A DNA stretch of 64,000 nt from JAIXWP01 sp041391745. Lineage in GTDB: Bacteria; Bacteroidota; Bacteroidia; Flavobacteriales_D; Sanyastnellaceae. Location of the stretch: the NCBI GenBank assembly GCA_041391745.1, contig JAWKNK010000007.1:1-64000 (forward strand). The letters are read 5' to 3'. A program made the translations under genes and the position numbers. This document shows, one piece after another, positions 44,558 through 53,813 of this stretch. The number at the start of each line of letters is the position of its first letter. Within the stretch, counting starts at the first letter, position 1. The notes under the pieces were generated by a model. That model was not told where the DNA came from, ran no database searches, and saw only the letters and a list, made by a program, of their open reading frames with translations.

Positions 44558-47419
44558 TTAGGGTTCAATAATAGGAACTTTCACACAATACTGTGATTCA
44601 TTTTTTTCAATTTTTACAGTTTCTGAAAACAGAATATGATAGCGATTGAAAATATTATTCAGTCCAACACCCGTTGAAGGTTCCTTGGTGGTTTTTTCTT
44701 GAAGATTGTTGCAAACACTTATAAATCCATGCTCACTTTTGATTTGTATCGTCAATGGTTTTGATTTGGAGATAATGTTGTGTTTGATAGCATTTTCGGC
44801 GAGCAGCTGTAGCGTTAGTGGAGGGATGGAAGTTTCGAGAAATTGATTTTGGATTTCAATATCAACTTTCAAGTTTTCCCCAAATCTTTGCTTTTGTAAG
44901 AAGAGATATTGTTCTACCAATGCTACCTCTTCTTTTAGCTGAATGGTTTCCTTATCTCTTTGTTCTAGTATTGTTCTGAAGTAATCTGAAAGTTGCTCTA
45001 CATAATGAATCGCTAGATCTTTATCTTTAGCTATTGTAGAAATTAAAGTGTTGAATGAGTTGAATAGAAAGTGAGGATTTATTTGATTGCGGAGGGTGTC
45101 GAATTGACTTTGAATTCTCTCTTTTTCTAATGAAATTTTCTCTTGAATTTTCTTATCCCGATTGTGTATAGCAAAAGCAACCGTGCTTATTAATATGAAA
45201 ATGATCAGCAGAATAAACCACCACGTATAATAGAATGGTTTTTCTATAGTAAACGTATAGCTGACCTCTTTAGCATTTATCCAGCCATTACCGGTGCTTG
45301 CTTGCAGTCGGAATGTGTATGTGCCTGAGCCCAACTTTGGAAATGCTATTTCCTGATCACGTGTCTCATACCAAATGTTGTCGTAGCCCTCTAATTGATA
45401 TCTGAATTTTACTTTCGTTGGATACTGATACCAGGTGGCGCTGAATCGGAATGTAAAATGATCATCAGAGTACCTAAAGTTGTGGGTAGTGGTATCAATG
45501 GGTTGAAGTAAAATTAGCACAGATTCTATTCGTGGAACAGGGCTTTTTATGGCTTGAATAGATGAAGGAGAATAGCGAATGAGCGTTGGCTCAAGTGCCA
45601 TCCAAATATTGCCGCTATTATCGGTGCACGATATATTGAGGTAATTTGAAGCTATTTTATTTCGGAAGGGAAGGAATTCAACTTGTGGATTGTCGGCATT
45701 TACAAGTGCAAAACCATCGCTAGAAAGTATCAAGATGTTTCCATGGTTATCATCTTCCATCGCAAAAATTTCGGGTTTCACTCCTTCGTTTACGATTTCT
45801 CGTTTCTCCAGATTATTACCTTTTAAACATAGTATTTCTTGAGTAGATGTTAGAAACCAAATGTTGCCCTTACTGTCTTGAGTGATGTCGAAAATATTAT
45901 TACTTAAAAGAGGGAAGCGTTCATTGATTCTTTCTGTACCATTTTTTCCCAACATGATTGCCCCACTGCCGTCGGTTCCGAACCAAATGTTTTCTTCGCG
46001 ATCTACAAAAACGGCATAGATGTATTTAGAGATATTGGATACGCTCTCTTCTTTTTCAAAACGAATTTCATCTTGTGAGTTATGGATATAACAAGCTCCT
46101 CCTAGCGTGGCGCACCATATTCCATTTTTATCTGCGGCAACCGAGAGTACATTGTTATTGATTAATCCATCTTTCTCTGTAAACCATTTTGTAGTCTTTT
46201 GACTGGGTGAGTAGCGTATGATTCCGCTTCCATAGGTTCCGAACCACATATTCCCTTGTGAGTCTTCTGTGATGGAGATGATTTCATCTTTTGGATTAGA
46301 AGATTCAGGAATAATTTTCTCTAAAGTTTCTTGATTACTAAAAGTGTTTTCATGCCTGTACAAGCCGCTTTTTGCTTGAAACCAAAGGTTGTCATTTTTA
46401 TCGCAAAAAATGGATCTAATGTCTTTTAAATCTACATTTTCGTGCTCATTGATGAAGAGGAATCGACTGTCCGCTACATACAGCGAATTGGTGTAATTGC
46501 AGACAATGATATTTCCTTCCATATCAATAATGGCATCACCAAATGGATTCTGTAATGTGAAAGGAGTAAGGTCTGACGAGAATGATTGTAGAAAAGTGCT
46601 TGTGGCATTTTTTACAATAAAAATCTCTCGGTTTTCATTGAAGCATACTACTTCATCGATAGTATGTATGATCTTGGTTATCCCAGATTTATTTTCTGCA
46701 TTGAGAGAATTATAAGGTGTGATTTTGTAGTCTTCAAGATTGATTTGACAAACAGAACCGTTCTGGCATCCAGCAATTATGGATTTTTCATTTAATATTT
46801 CTAATGTTTGAACTAAATTGTCGGAGAGTCCATTTTCTATATCAAGAAATCGAAAAGTAGCAGTTGATTTTGGATCATTGAAAACAAGAATTCCAACGTC
46901 CGTTGCTGCCACTATTTTTCCACCATTTGAAATCAGTGAGTGAATCACATTATCAGGTAAGCTGGATATAGGTGCATATTTCTCTTTTTCAGTTTGAATG
47001 AAAATTCCTGAATTGGCAGTGCCGATCCATAATTTGCCTCTCCCATCTTTTGCGATGGATGTGATTTCATCGTCGCAAATATGCAGTGCGCTTATAATGC
47101 TATTGGAGATTTGATTGGTAATAATTATATCACCATCAGTTGTACCACAAACTACTAGGTTGTCTATGATTCTCAGCGCGCTTATGTTTTTTTTCAGCGA
47201 ATCATTTCCATCAGGATACGTAGACAGCAGCCCATTGAATCGCAATAATCCTTTGTTAGTACCTAGCCAGATATACCCAGACTTGTCTTGTTGGATTTTA
47301 GAAATTTGAATGTCTTCTATCTTTTTGGAAGTTTCTAGCGGTCGGAAATAGGGCTGCTGAGCAATCAATGAAAGGCTCAATAGTAGGCTGGTGAGTATTG
47401 CGAAAAATTTAACGCTCAC
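44558..47419 (-). CDS. LytS-type sensor histidine kinase with two-component regulator propeller and Y_Y_Y domains
   Basis: 953 residues from a GTG at 47419. Signal peptide, then a long ligand-binding beta-propeller of repeats such as YIWLGTNKGLLRFNG, NLWFQAKSGLYRHEN and NMWFGTYGSGIIRY (to about 640), a Y_Y_Y domain (about 640-705; YPTKVKFRYQLEGYDNIWY), one membrane helix (about 710-735) and a LytS-like kinase (FNSFNTLISTIAKDK with the NPHFLFN box). The sensed compound is not known. Encoded just before the LytTR regulator. Confidence 0.95.
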   Translation of the reverse strand: MSVKFFAILTSLLLSLSLIAQQPYFRPLETSKKIEDIQISKIQQDKSGYIWLGTNKGLLRFNGLLSTYPDGNDSLKKNISALRIIDNLVVCGTTDGDIIITNQISNSIISALHICDDEITSIAKDGRGKLWIGTANSGIFIQTEKEKYAPISSLPDNVIHSLISNGGKIVAATDVGILVFNDPKSTATFRFLDIENGLSDNLVQTLEILNEKSIIAGCQNGSVCQINLEDYKITPYNSLNAENKSGITKIIHTIDEVVCFNENREIFIVKNATSTFLQSFSSDLTPFTLQNPFGDAIIDMEGNIIVCNYTNSLYVADSRFLFINEHENVDLKDIRSIFCDKNDNLWFQAKSGLYRHENTFSNQETLEKIIPESSNPKDEIISITEDSQGNMWFGTYGSGIIRYSPSQKTTKWFTEKDGLINNNVLSVAADKNGIWCATLGGACYIHNSQDEIRFEKEESVSNISKYIYAVFVDREENIWFGTDGSGAIMLGKNGTERINERFPLLSNNIFDITQDSKGNIWFLTSTQEILCLKGNNLEKREIVNEGVKPEIFAMEDDNHGNILILSSDGFALVNADNPQVEFLPFRNKIASNYLNISCTDNSGNIWMALEPTLIRYSPSSIQAIKSPVPRIESVLILLQPIDTTTHNFRYSDDHFTFRFSATWYQYPTKVKFRYQLEGYDNIWYETRDQEIAFPKLGSGTYTFRLQASTGNGWINAKEVSYTFTIEKPFYYTWWFILLIIFILISTVAFAIHNRDKKIQEKISLEKERIQSQFDTLRNQINPHFLFNSFNTLISTIAKDKDLAIHYVEQLSDYFRTILEQRDKETIQLKEEVALVEQYLFLQKQRFGENLKVDIEIQNQFLETSIPPLTLQLLAENAIKHNIISKSKPLTIQIKSEHGFISVCNNLQEKTTKEPSTGVGLNNIFNRYHILFSETVKIEKNESQYCVKVPIIEP

Positions 47420-47985
47420 TATTGTTTGGTGTTGAGTTTGCCAGTGATGGTCACACTAATGTTTTCAGCTATTTTCTGATAGACAATTCGAGGAATGGAA
47501 ATTCCATGATCTGAAAGCAATACATTGAAGTTTGAAGAAATTTCAAATCCAGTTGCTGTTTTCTTCAAATCAACATTGATGATACGTTCTTTAGAAATTC
47601 CGTGAACGGTGAATTTGCCTTTCGCTCTTATGGTTTGCTTGGTTTTGTTTAAGTCAACAGGATCGATCAACTTTCCACTAAATGATGCAGTAGGGAAGAT
47701 GTTGGATTCGAGATAATTTTCGTTGAAGTGCTCTTTTTGGAGGGCACTATTAAATCCATCGAAAGTTGATATGTCAACGCTAAAGGCAAAGTTCTTTTTG
47801 GAGAGATCTACAAGTCCTTTTGGTTTGGTGGATGTTGCTTCAATGCTTTCTAATTCAGCGGCAGATTCAAAAATGATTTTCCCTGAAACGAGCTCAAGTA
47901 GTTGTGCTCTTGACTGCAAGGAAATCAATAGAAATGCACATGAAAGCAACTTCATTATCGTGTGAATATGATTTTTTACTTTCAT
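47419..47985 (-). CDS. second YceI-family protein
   Basis: 188 residues if the start is 47985, or 178 from the ATG at 47955, which opens directly with MKLLSCAFLLISLQSRAQ. The barrel has GKIIFESAAELESIEATS, LQKEHFNENYLESNIFPTASF and FTVHGISKERIINVDL. It lies immediately upstream of the LytS-type kinase with overlapping ends, so they may be co-transcribed. Distinct in sequence from the first YceI. Confidence 0.9.
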   Translation of the reverse strand: MKVKNHIHTIMKLLSCAFLLISLQSRAQLLELVSGKIIFESAAELESIEATSTKPKGLVDLSKKNFAFSVDISTFDGFNSALQKEHFNENYLESNIFPTASFSGKLIDPVDLNKTKQTIRAKGKFTVHGISKERIINVDLKKTATGFEISSNFNVLLSDHGISIPRIVYQKIAENISVTITGKLNTKQ

Positions 47986-47996
47986 GTGCGTTTCAT

Positions 47997-48296
47997 TTAT
48001 TCATCCCAGGTGATCTTAACATTCTCAGATGTGGGGTGAGATTGGCAAGCTAGGATGTATCCCTTTTGAATTTCTTTATCGGTCAAAGCATAGTTCACAT
48101 TCATGTGTACTGTGCCCTCTAAAAGTTTAGCTCTGCAAGAGGTACAAATTCCTCCTTTGCATGAATATGGTGCATCTACACCTTGATTTAAGGCAGCATC
48201 GAGAATTGAATCTCCGTCTGTTGGAAGTTGGAAAGTCGTTTCCGTGTCGTCAATGCGTGTTGTAATAGTCGCAACACCTTCAAATTTTTCGCTCAT
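47997..48296 (-). CDS. [2Fe-2S] ferredoxin
   Basis: 99 residues. The plant-type cluster motif CKGGICTSCRAKLLEG (Cx4Cx2C) with a later Cys in YILACQSHPTS. Small soluble electron carrier, similar to the C-terminal domain of PaaE-like reductases. Its partner is not encoded in the window. Confidence 0.93.
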   Translation of the reverse strand: MSEKFEGVATITTRIDDTETTFQLPTDGDSILDAALNQGVDAPYSCKGGICTSCRAKLLEGTVHMNVNYALTDKEIQKGYILACQSHPTSENVKITWDE

Positions 48297-48305
48297 AAAA
48301 TTTTT

Positions 48306-48764
48306 CTACTTCTGTCCTTGTTCAAATTCTGACCAATTCATTTGGCCAAGTATGGTTTGTTTTATTTCCAAGTTTTCATCCAAAACGTAGCTCACTGGAA
48401 TAGTGTAAATGTCGTTTTCCTTGAGTGAGTTGACGCGATAAATGGAATAATCACCAGGATATTTATTTTTTACAATGTCAATTTTATCTTCAGAATCATC
48501 AGTGATCAAGATCAACTCGTAAGGAGTGTTTGAGGTGGTAATATAATTAATCAACTCTGGCAACTCCTTCATACATGGTCCACACCAACTTGCATAGAAG
48601 TGTATAATAGTTGGTGGGTGAATATAGTCGGTGAGTTTTTGATCTCGTTCTATAATCACGCTATCCCATTTTACATCGTGTACGGTATAATATCTTTTGT
48701 AAAGAAAATATCCTCCGTACACGAGTAAAACAAGAATAATGATATTGATGATTTTTTTTCTCAT
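48306..48764 (-). CDS. TlpA/thioredoxin-like membrane-anchored protein
   Basis: 152 residues. N-terminal membrane anchor (IINIIILVLLVYGGYFLY), then a thioredoxin-like fold with active site YASWCGPCMKELPELI and cis-Pro loop IPVSYVLDE. Likely a periplasmic thiol-disulfide oxidoreductase, perhaps serving the cytochrome-like genes (inference). Overlaps the DUF4412 stop by one base. Confidence 0.92.
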   Translation of the reverse strand: MRKKIINIIILVLLVYGGYFLYKRYYTVHDVKWDSVIIERDQKLTDYIHPPTIIHFYASWCGPCMKELPELINYITTSNTPYELILITDDSEDKIDIVKNKYPGDYSIYRVNSLKENDIYTIPVSYVLDENLEIKQTILGQMNWSEFEQGQK

Positions 48765-49426
48765 TATTTTCCTAGTTCAGGAAATGCTCCTTTTAAAGCA
48801 TCCATGTCTTGGTAAGTGTAACCGTCAGGAATAATAAATTCAGATTCTGGAACTGCTTTTTTCTCCAAGGAGTTTACTAGGTATTGCATTTTCATTCCTT
48901 GGGTTTCCATTACAAATTCCATTAAAATTCCGTTGATTTCGGATCCTGTGTTAATGGTCCCTAAATCTTCGGTGTACCAAATGTCAATAGTAATTTTCTT
49001 TTTGGTTTCAGGGTCGGTCATTTCGGCAATTGCTTTTTTACAATTGTAACCTGCTATCTTTTTAGTCTCAGAAGTCTTTGTGATTTTCGCGCCTTTTAGG
49101 TCTGCAGAAGCAGGAGATTTAGAATCATCTGTTAAAGCGGTTTTCGTGGCAATTTTTTGCCCCATCATATCCATCAACATCACGATTTCTTTTTTAAGAG
49201 AATCAGTGTACACTGTTGTGGTACCCATCATGCCTTTTAGCACCACTTTCGATTTTCCAGGTTTGTATGAAATTGTTAGATCTTGCTTGAGCATAGACTC
49301 ATACCCTTTCATGTCCGCTGGTACTTCCAATGCTTGCATAGTAACTTTCACCACACCTTCGAATGATTGACTAAATCCAATAATGGAAGCGCACAGTAAC
49401 GTGAAAAGTAAAATTGTTTTTTTCAT
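48764..49426 (-). CDS. DUF4412-family secreted protein
   Basis: 220 residues with a signal peptide (LLFTLLCASIIGFSQ). Family features include FEGVVKVTMQALEVP, DLTISYKPGKSKVVLKG and GYNCKKAIAEMTDPETKKK, with a proposed lipocalin-like fold. Function unknown. Confidence 0.92.
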   Translation of the reverse strand: MKKTILLFTLLCASIIGFSQSFEGVVKVTMQALEVPADMKGYESMLKQDLTISYKPGKSKVVLKGMMGTTTVYTDSLKKEIVMLMDMMGQKIATKTALTDDSKSPASADLKGAKITKTSETKKIAGYNCKKAIAEMTDPETKKKITIDIWYTEDLGTINTGSEINGILMEFVMETQGMKMQYLVNSLEKKAVPESEFIIPDGYTYQDMDALKGAFPELGK

Positions 49427-49448
49427 GGTTTATTAATTAAAAGTGTTT

Positions 49449-51533
49449 TCAATAATTCAACAATTCTGCCAGTTTTTCCTCCACCTTTTGCGCATTTGGA
49501 AGCATGGCAGCTTCTAAGGTGCTGTTGAGTGGTATGGCAGGAACATTCACAGAACCTATCGTTTTTACAGGAGCATCCAGATATTCAAAACATGCTTCGC
49601 TGATGCGACCCGCAACAGATTGTGCAAAGCTATTTTGAACAGGTTCTTCGGTTACAACTAAACAACGACCGCATTTTTTTACAGCTTCCATGATGCCTTC
49701 TTCATCTATCGGCACAATGGTTCTTAAATCAATTATTTCAACTTGACCTGGGAATTTTGCTGCTGCTGATTTGCTCCAGTAGACACCCATTCCGTAGGTG
49801 ATGATGGCTACTTTTTCTTCTTGAGAAGTTGCTGATACTACCACTCGTGATTTTCCAAATGGAATCACATAGTCCTCGTCTGGCTCAATAGTTCGTGCAT
49901 CCTCGGTTCCTTTTACCTTGCTCCAATACAAACCTTTGTGCTCGAGCATTACCACAGGATTCGGGTCGTAGAATGCAGATTTTAAAAGCCCCTTCAAATC
50001 AGCGCCGGTGCTTGGGTATGCGACTTTTATTCCACGAATATTGGCCAGTACACTTTCGACACTGCTACTGTGGTAAGGTCCTCCAGAACCATAAGCACCT
50101 ATAGGTACACGAATAACTGCGCTCACGTTCCATTTTCCGTTACTCAAATAATAACTTCTAGCGGCTTCGGTGAAAAGTTGATTCAAACCTGGCCAGATAT
50201 AGTCGGCAAATTGAACTTCAACAATTGGTTTTAATCCGGCTGCACTCATACCTACTGTGCTTCCGATGATGAATGCTTCTTGAATAGGCGTGTTGAATAC
50301 ACGATCGTCACCAAATTTTTCGGCAAGCGTCGCAGCTTCTCTAAATACGCCGCCTAATCTTCTGCCCACATCTTGGCCGTAAAGCAATGCTTCTGGATGC
50401 TTGGCTAGAATTTCTTGCATCGCAAAAAGTGCTGAATCTACCATCACGGTAGCTTCTTTACCTTTTGGAGCTCTTTCTCCTTTTTCTTCTGTAATAGGCG
50501 TTGGAGCATAGTCGAAGTTGATCAAATCCTCAGGAGTTGGATCCTCGGCTAGTGTCGCTTTTTCATATTCGGATTCAACGAATGTTCTTGCTTTCTTAAA
50601 AATTTCATCCATCGTGGCTCCAGCGAAGCCAAGACCTTCGAGTTGTTTTTTAAACTTTGGAAGTGGATCTCTTTTTTGAGCGGCTTCTAGATCATCGCGG
50701 TACCATTCGCGACGCACGCCGCTGGTGTGGTGACCGAGCAAAGGCACTTTGCAATGTATCAACCAAGGCTTGCGGTATTTTCTAACGTCGGCAATTACTT
50801 CTTTAAGGGTGTTGTAACAATTGATAAAATCAGTTCCATCAATCGACTTCACTTTCATTCCAGGAAATGCGCGAGAAAAAGTAACAGCGTCGCCGAATCG
50901 GATTTCAGAGCTGTGTGCACTGATGTCCCATTCATTATCTTGTATAAAATAGATAATGGGAAGTTGCTTCAATGTAGCCATGTGAAAGGCCTCAGAAACT
51001 TCACCTTCAGTAATAGCGGCATCACCGATGGAGCAGACTACGATTGGTCGTTCTTCGGCATTTACTTCTCCATCTAATCCGAGTTTTTCTTTGTATTTGA
51101 TACCCATAGCCACGCCCGTAGTTGGAATGGCTTGCATTCCAGTAGCGCTACTTTGGTGAGGTATTTTTGGCATGTCTTCGCGATTGAGCGAAGGGTGACA
51201 ATAGTAAGTGCGACCGCCACTGAAAGGGTCGTCTTTTTTTGCCATCAATTGAAGCATCAATTCGTATGGCGTCATACCCATACCGAGTAGAATACTGTCA
51301 TCGCGGTAATAAGCACTCAAGTAGTCTTGAGGTTTTAATTGAAGTCCCAACGCAAGTTGACATGCTTCGTGACCACGAGATGTGGCATGCACATATTTTG
51401 AGGTAACCTTGGCATTTTCTTCGTAGATATCCGACATGTTTCGGGCGGTAGACATGAGGTCGTAAGCCTTCAATAGTAGGTCGCTACTTAGTCCGCTTTT
51501 GGTTGAATTTTCTGTTTTTTCCTGAGTCGTCAT
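49449..51533 (-). CDS. 2-oxo acid dehydrogenase E1, alpha-beta fusion (branched-chain type)
   Basis: 694 residues. The alpha part (to about 340) shows YRDDSILLGMGMTPYELM, the TPP site CSIGDAAITEGEVSEAFHMA and IQDNEWDISAHS; the beta part (about 360-694) shows GQDVGRRLGGVFREAA, TPIQEAFIIG and GPYHSSSVESVL. Fusions of both E1 subunits are characteristic of Bacteroidota. It belongs to a ketoacid complex, probably with branched-chain keto acids (for branched fatty acids or valine/leucine use), but pyruvate-like activity cannot be excluded. Starts divergently from dapF. Confidence 0.93.
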   Translation of the reverse strand: MTTQEKTENSTKSGLSSDLLLKAYDLMSTARNMSDIYEENAKVTSKYVHATSRGHEACQLALGLQLKPQDYLSAYYRDDSILLGMGMTPYELMLQLMAKKDDPFSGGRTYYCHPSLNREDMPKIPHQSSATGMQAIPTTGVAMGIKYKEKLGLDGEVNAEERPIVVCSIGDAAITEGEVSEAFHMATLKQLPIIYFIQDNEWDISAHSSEIRFGDAVTFSRAFPGMKVKSIDGTDFINCYNTLKEVIADVRKYRKPWLIHCKVPLLGHHTSGVRREWYRDDLEAAQKRDPLPKFKKQLEGLGFAGATMDEIFKKARTFVESEYEKATLAEDPTPEDLINFDYAPTPITEEKGERAPKGKEATVMVDSALFAMQEILAKHPEALLYGQDVGRRLGGVFREAATLAEKFGDDRVFNTPIQEAFIIGSTVGMSAAGLKPIVEVQFADYIWPGLNQLFTEAARSYYLSNGKWNVSAVIRVPIGAYGSGGPYHSSSVESVLANIRGIKVAYPSTGADLKGLLKSAFYDPNPVVMLEHKGLYWSKVKGTEDARTIEPDEDYVIPFGKSRVVVSATSQEEKVAIITYGMGVYWSKSAAAKFPGQVEIIDLRTIVPIDEEGIMEAVKKCGRCLVVTEEPVQNSFAQSVAGRISEACFEYLDAPVKTIGSVNVPAIPLNSTLEAAMLPNAQKVEEKLAELLNY

Positions 51534-51658
51534 CGTAAATCTTTTCGCTCTGCGAATATAGGCATATCCGTTCGTGGAGACCTTAATAAATGCGGAGATA
51601 TAGATTTCATTTATATGGATATAAATATATTCGATTTGACTTATGTTGGGGGTCTATG

Positions 51659-51666
51659 TAGCTTTG
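51659..51666 (+). promoter_or_regulatory. -7 box (TAGCTTTG) with -33 TTTG, 20-bp spacer
   Basis: TTTG at 51635-51638 and TAGCTTTG at 51659-51666 form a near-ideal Bacteroidota promoter. No ORF of useful length follows before a terminator at 51756-51785. Confidence 0.65.
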
Positions 51667-51670
51667 TATC

Positions 51671-51785
51671 AAAATATTGACACTACGCTGAGTTTTCGGT
51701 TTTGGTTAATGAATTAAGGTAGTTTTAAGTGGTTTAATCAGTTAGTAGTGTGTAGCGGGCTCCAATAGGAGCTCGTTTTTCTTTT
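51671..51785 (+). ncRNA. possible small non-coding RNA
   Basis: Roughly 115 nt between a consensus promoter (-7 at 51659-51666) and an intrinsic terminator (CGGGCTCC-AATA-GGAGCTCG then a T run at 51776-51785). It has only tiny open frames (such as ATG AAT TAA). It could be a small RNA, or a leader for dapF. It lies between the divergent E1 and dapF genes. Inference only. Confidence 0.4.
51756..51785 (+). terminator. intrinsic terminator before dapF
   Basis: An 8-bp stem (one G-T pair), AATA loop and a T-rich tail. There is no plus-strand gene immediately upstream, which is why it points to a short RNA. Confidence 0.7.
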
Positions 51786-51802
51786 GGGGACATTGCATGC
51801 AG

Positions 51803-51810
51803 TACATTTG
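51803..51810 (+). promoter_or_regulatory. -7 box (TACATTTG) 5 bp before the dapF ATG
   Basis: Exact TAnnTTTG, so close to the ATG at 51816 that the message would be leaderless or nearly so. The -33 TTTG at 51783-51786 is at a short 16-bp spacing and overlaps the terminator's T run. Confidence 0.5.
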
Positions 51811-51815
51811 TGCCC

Positions 51816-52598
51816 ATGCAAATACCCTTTGTAAAGTTTCAGGGCACGGGCAATGATTTTGTCATGATTGATAAATCCCAATTGTCTCGCAAATTGACGG
51901 ATATTGAAATCCAAACCTTCTGCGACCGTCACTTCGGCGTGGGTTCTGATGGCCTTATTATCGTTGGAGCAAGTGAGAAGGCAGAGGTTGATTTTGAAAT
52001 GGATTTTTATAATCCCGATGCAAGCAAGAGTTTTTGCGGGAATGGAAGTCGTTGTGCTGTGAAGTTTGCTCAATCTTTGGGATTGATTGATTCCACTTGC
52101 ATTTTTGAAGCTATTGATGGCTTGCATACTGGAAGCATCGAAGACAATCGCGTTTCTATATTGATGCGTCCCACCTCAACATTTCAAGCAATTTCTAGTA
52201 GTGAGTATTTCGTACATACTGGAAGTCCGCATCACATCTTATGGACATCTGGTGTGGTAGATTTTGATTTGATTGCACATGGTAGAGAAGTGCGATACAG
52301 CGAAACGTACAAGCCAGGTGGCACAAATGTGAACATAGCGGAACAGTTGGAAGGCAATGTTATTTTGATGCGTACCTATGAGCGCGGGGTAGAAGATGAA
52401 ACATTGTCTTGTGGCACTGGAGTTACAGCCGTCGCCCTTGCAGCAGCGCACAAATTCAAAATTGAAAATGAAGTGATCGTGAAAACGAAGGGTGGGGAGT
52501 TGCAAGTTTCATTTCAAACGGAGGATTTCAATTCATTTGAAGATATATATTTGAAAGGCCCAGCTGAAAGGGTTTTTGAAGGTGTTTTTAATTTCTGA
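51816..52598 (+). CDS. dapF: diaminopimelate epimerase
   Basis: 260 residues from the ATG at 51816 (MQIPFVKFQGTGNDFVMID). Converts LL- to meso-diaminopimelate for peptidoglycan and lysine. The two active-site cysteines are in SFCGNGSRCAVKFA and ETLSCGTGVTAVAL. First gene of a packed six-gene operon with kdsA and envelope genes; 3 bp separate it from the next gene. Confidence 0.97.
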   Translation: MQIPFVKFQGTGNDFVMIDKSQLSRKLTDIEIQTFCDRHFGVGSDGLIIVGASEKAEVDFEMDFYNPDASKSFCGNGSRCAVKFAQSLGLIDSTCIFEAIDGLHTGSIEDNRVSILMRPTSTFQAISSSEYFVHTGSPHHILWTSGVVDFDLIAHGREVRYSETYKPGGTNVNIAEQLEGNVILMRTYERGVEDETLSCGTGVTAVALAAAHKFKIENEVIVKTKGGELQVSFQTEDFNSFEDIYLKGPAERVFEGVFNF

Positions 52599-52601
52599 TA
52601 A

Positions 52602-53813
52602 ATGATAAAAAATATTTTTCTAAGTCTGCTCTTTATTGTTTCAAGTCTCTTAGGATTTGCTCAAAATGATCCAATAGATGCTCAAGCAGAAGCTGCTATT
52701 CGTGAAGGAAGATTCAGTGTTTTGACGTGCTCACCTGGACCGAATCTTTATTCGGTTTTTGGACATACAGCTATCAGAGTTGAAATGGTTGCAAACGGTA
52801 AAATTGTAGATTGGGTCTACAATTACGGTACGTTTGAATTTACCGAAGATTTTTATGTGAAGTTTGCTAAAGGTCAGTTGGATTATCGTTTGTCTAAAGC
52901 GGATTTTGGTTTTTTTCAACAAGAGTACATACTAACAGGAAGAGGAATAGTAGAGCAAGAATTGGAGTTAGATGGAAATGAAAAAGTGAAACTGTTTGAG
53001 TTGTTAGAGAAAAACTACGAGCCAGAAAACAGGTATTATCGTTATGATTTTTTCTATGATAATTGTGCGACACGAGTTAGAGATATCATCAATCAATCAT
53101 TGAATAACGAGGTGCAATTTTCTTATGTCTATCCTCGACAATTCACTTTCCGTCAATCCATCCAAAATTATTTAGACTATATGCCTTGGAGCGATTTTGG
53201 AATTGACTTGGCACTTGGAATGCCATGCGATCGAATAGTAGAGAAAGGACAGATGATGTTTTTGCCTGATAGTTTAGAAAATGATTTTAGTATGGCCTAT
53301 GTTCATGACAAGCCACTCACTAAAAGAGCTGTAGAGATTTTACCAAAAGATTTTGAATTGAATAGAGTAGGATGGATCACACCCATCAATGTGTTTGGTT
53401 TGTTCATGATTATTCAGCTGATGATAGGCATTTGGTGGGGTAAAATCAGTTTTGTTGATAGAATATTATTGTTCACAACGGGCTTCATTGGACTCGTTGT
53501 TTTTCTTCTTTGGTTTTTTACTGACCATGGAGGAACAAAGTGGAACTTGAATATTTTATGGGCAAATCCCATCAACTTATACTTTGCATTTTCATCGTTT
53601 AAGAAAACATGGATATTGAAGTTTTTTAAGGTGTATGGATTGATTCAAGCGATGATTATTATCGGTTGGTTCTTTTTGCCGCAGCGATTTCACTTGGCCA
53701 CCTTACCAATGATTATCGGATTGTTGTATATTTCAATCAGATTAGTTCGACCTTCATTTCTTCCTAATAGAAATGAAAATGCTACGAAAAGGAAAAACAC
53801 TGCTACTGCATGA
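52602..53813 (+). CDS. DUF4105 (Lnb-N-like) membrane protein
   Basis: 403 residues. Signal peptide (IVSSLLGFAQ), then the DUF4105 domain (about 25-250) with His55 in SVFGHTAIRV and Cys155 in FYDNCATRVRDI, the pair expected for an NlpC/P60 or LRAT-like cysteine hydrolase, followed by several membrane helices (about 265-385). Probably acts at the periplasmic face of the membrane; the substrate is unknown, and the operon suggests an envelope role. The stop overlaps the next ATG by four bases. Confidence 0.9.
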   Translation: MIKNIFLSLLFIVSSLLGFAQNDPIDAQAEAAIREGRFSVLTCSPGPNLYSVFGHTAIRVEMVANGKIVDWVYNYGTFEFTEDFYVKFAKGQLDYRLSKADFGFFQQEYILTGRGIVEQELELDGNEKVKLFELLEKNYEPENRYYRYDFFYDNCATRVRDIINQSLNNEVQFSYVYPRQFTFRQSIQNYLDYMPWSDFGIDLALGMPCDRIVEKGQMMFLPDSLENDFSMAYVHDKPLTKRAVEILPKDFELNRVGWITPINVFGLFMIIQLMIGIWWGKISFVDRILLFTTGFIGLVVFLLWFFTDHGGTKWNLNILWANPINLYFAFSSFKKTWILKFFKVYGLIQAMIIIGWFFLPQRFHLATLPMIIGLLYISIRLVRPSFLPNRNENATKRKNTATA

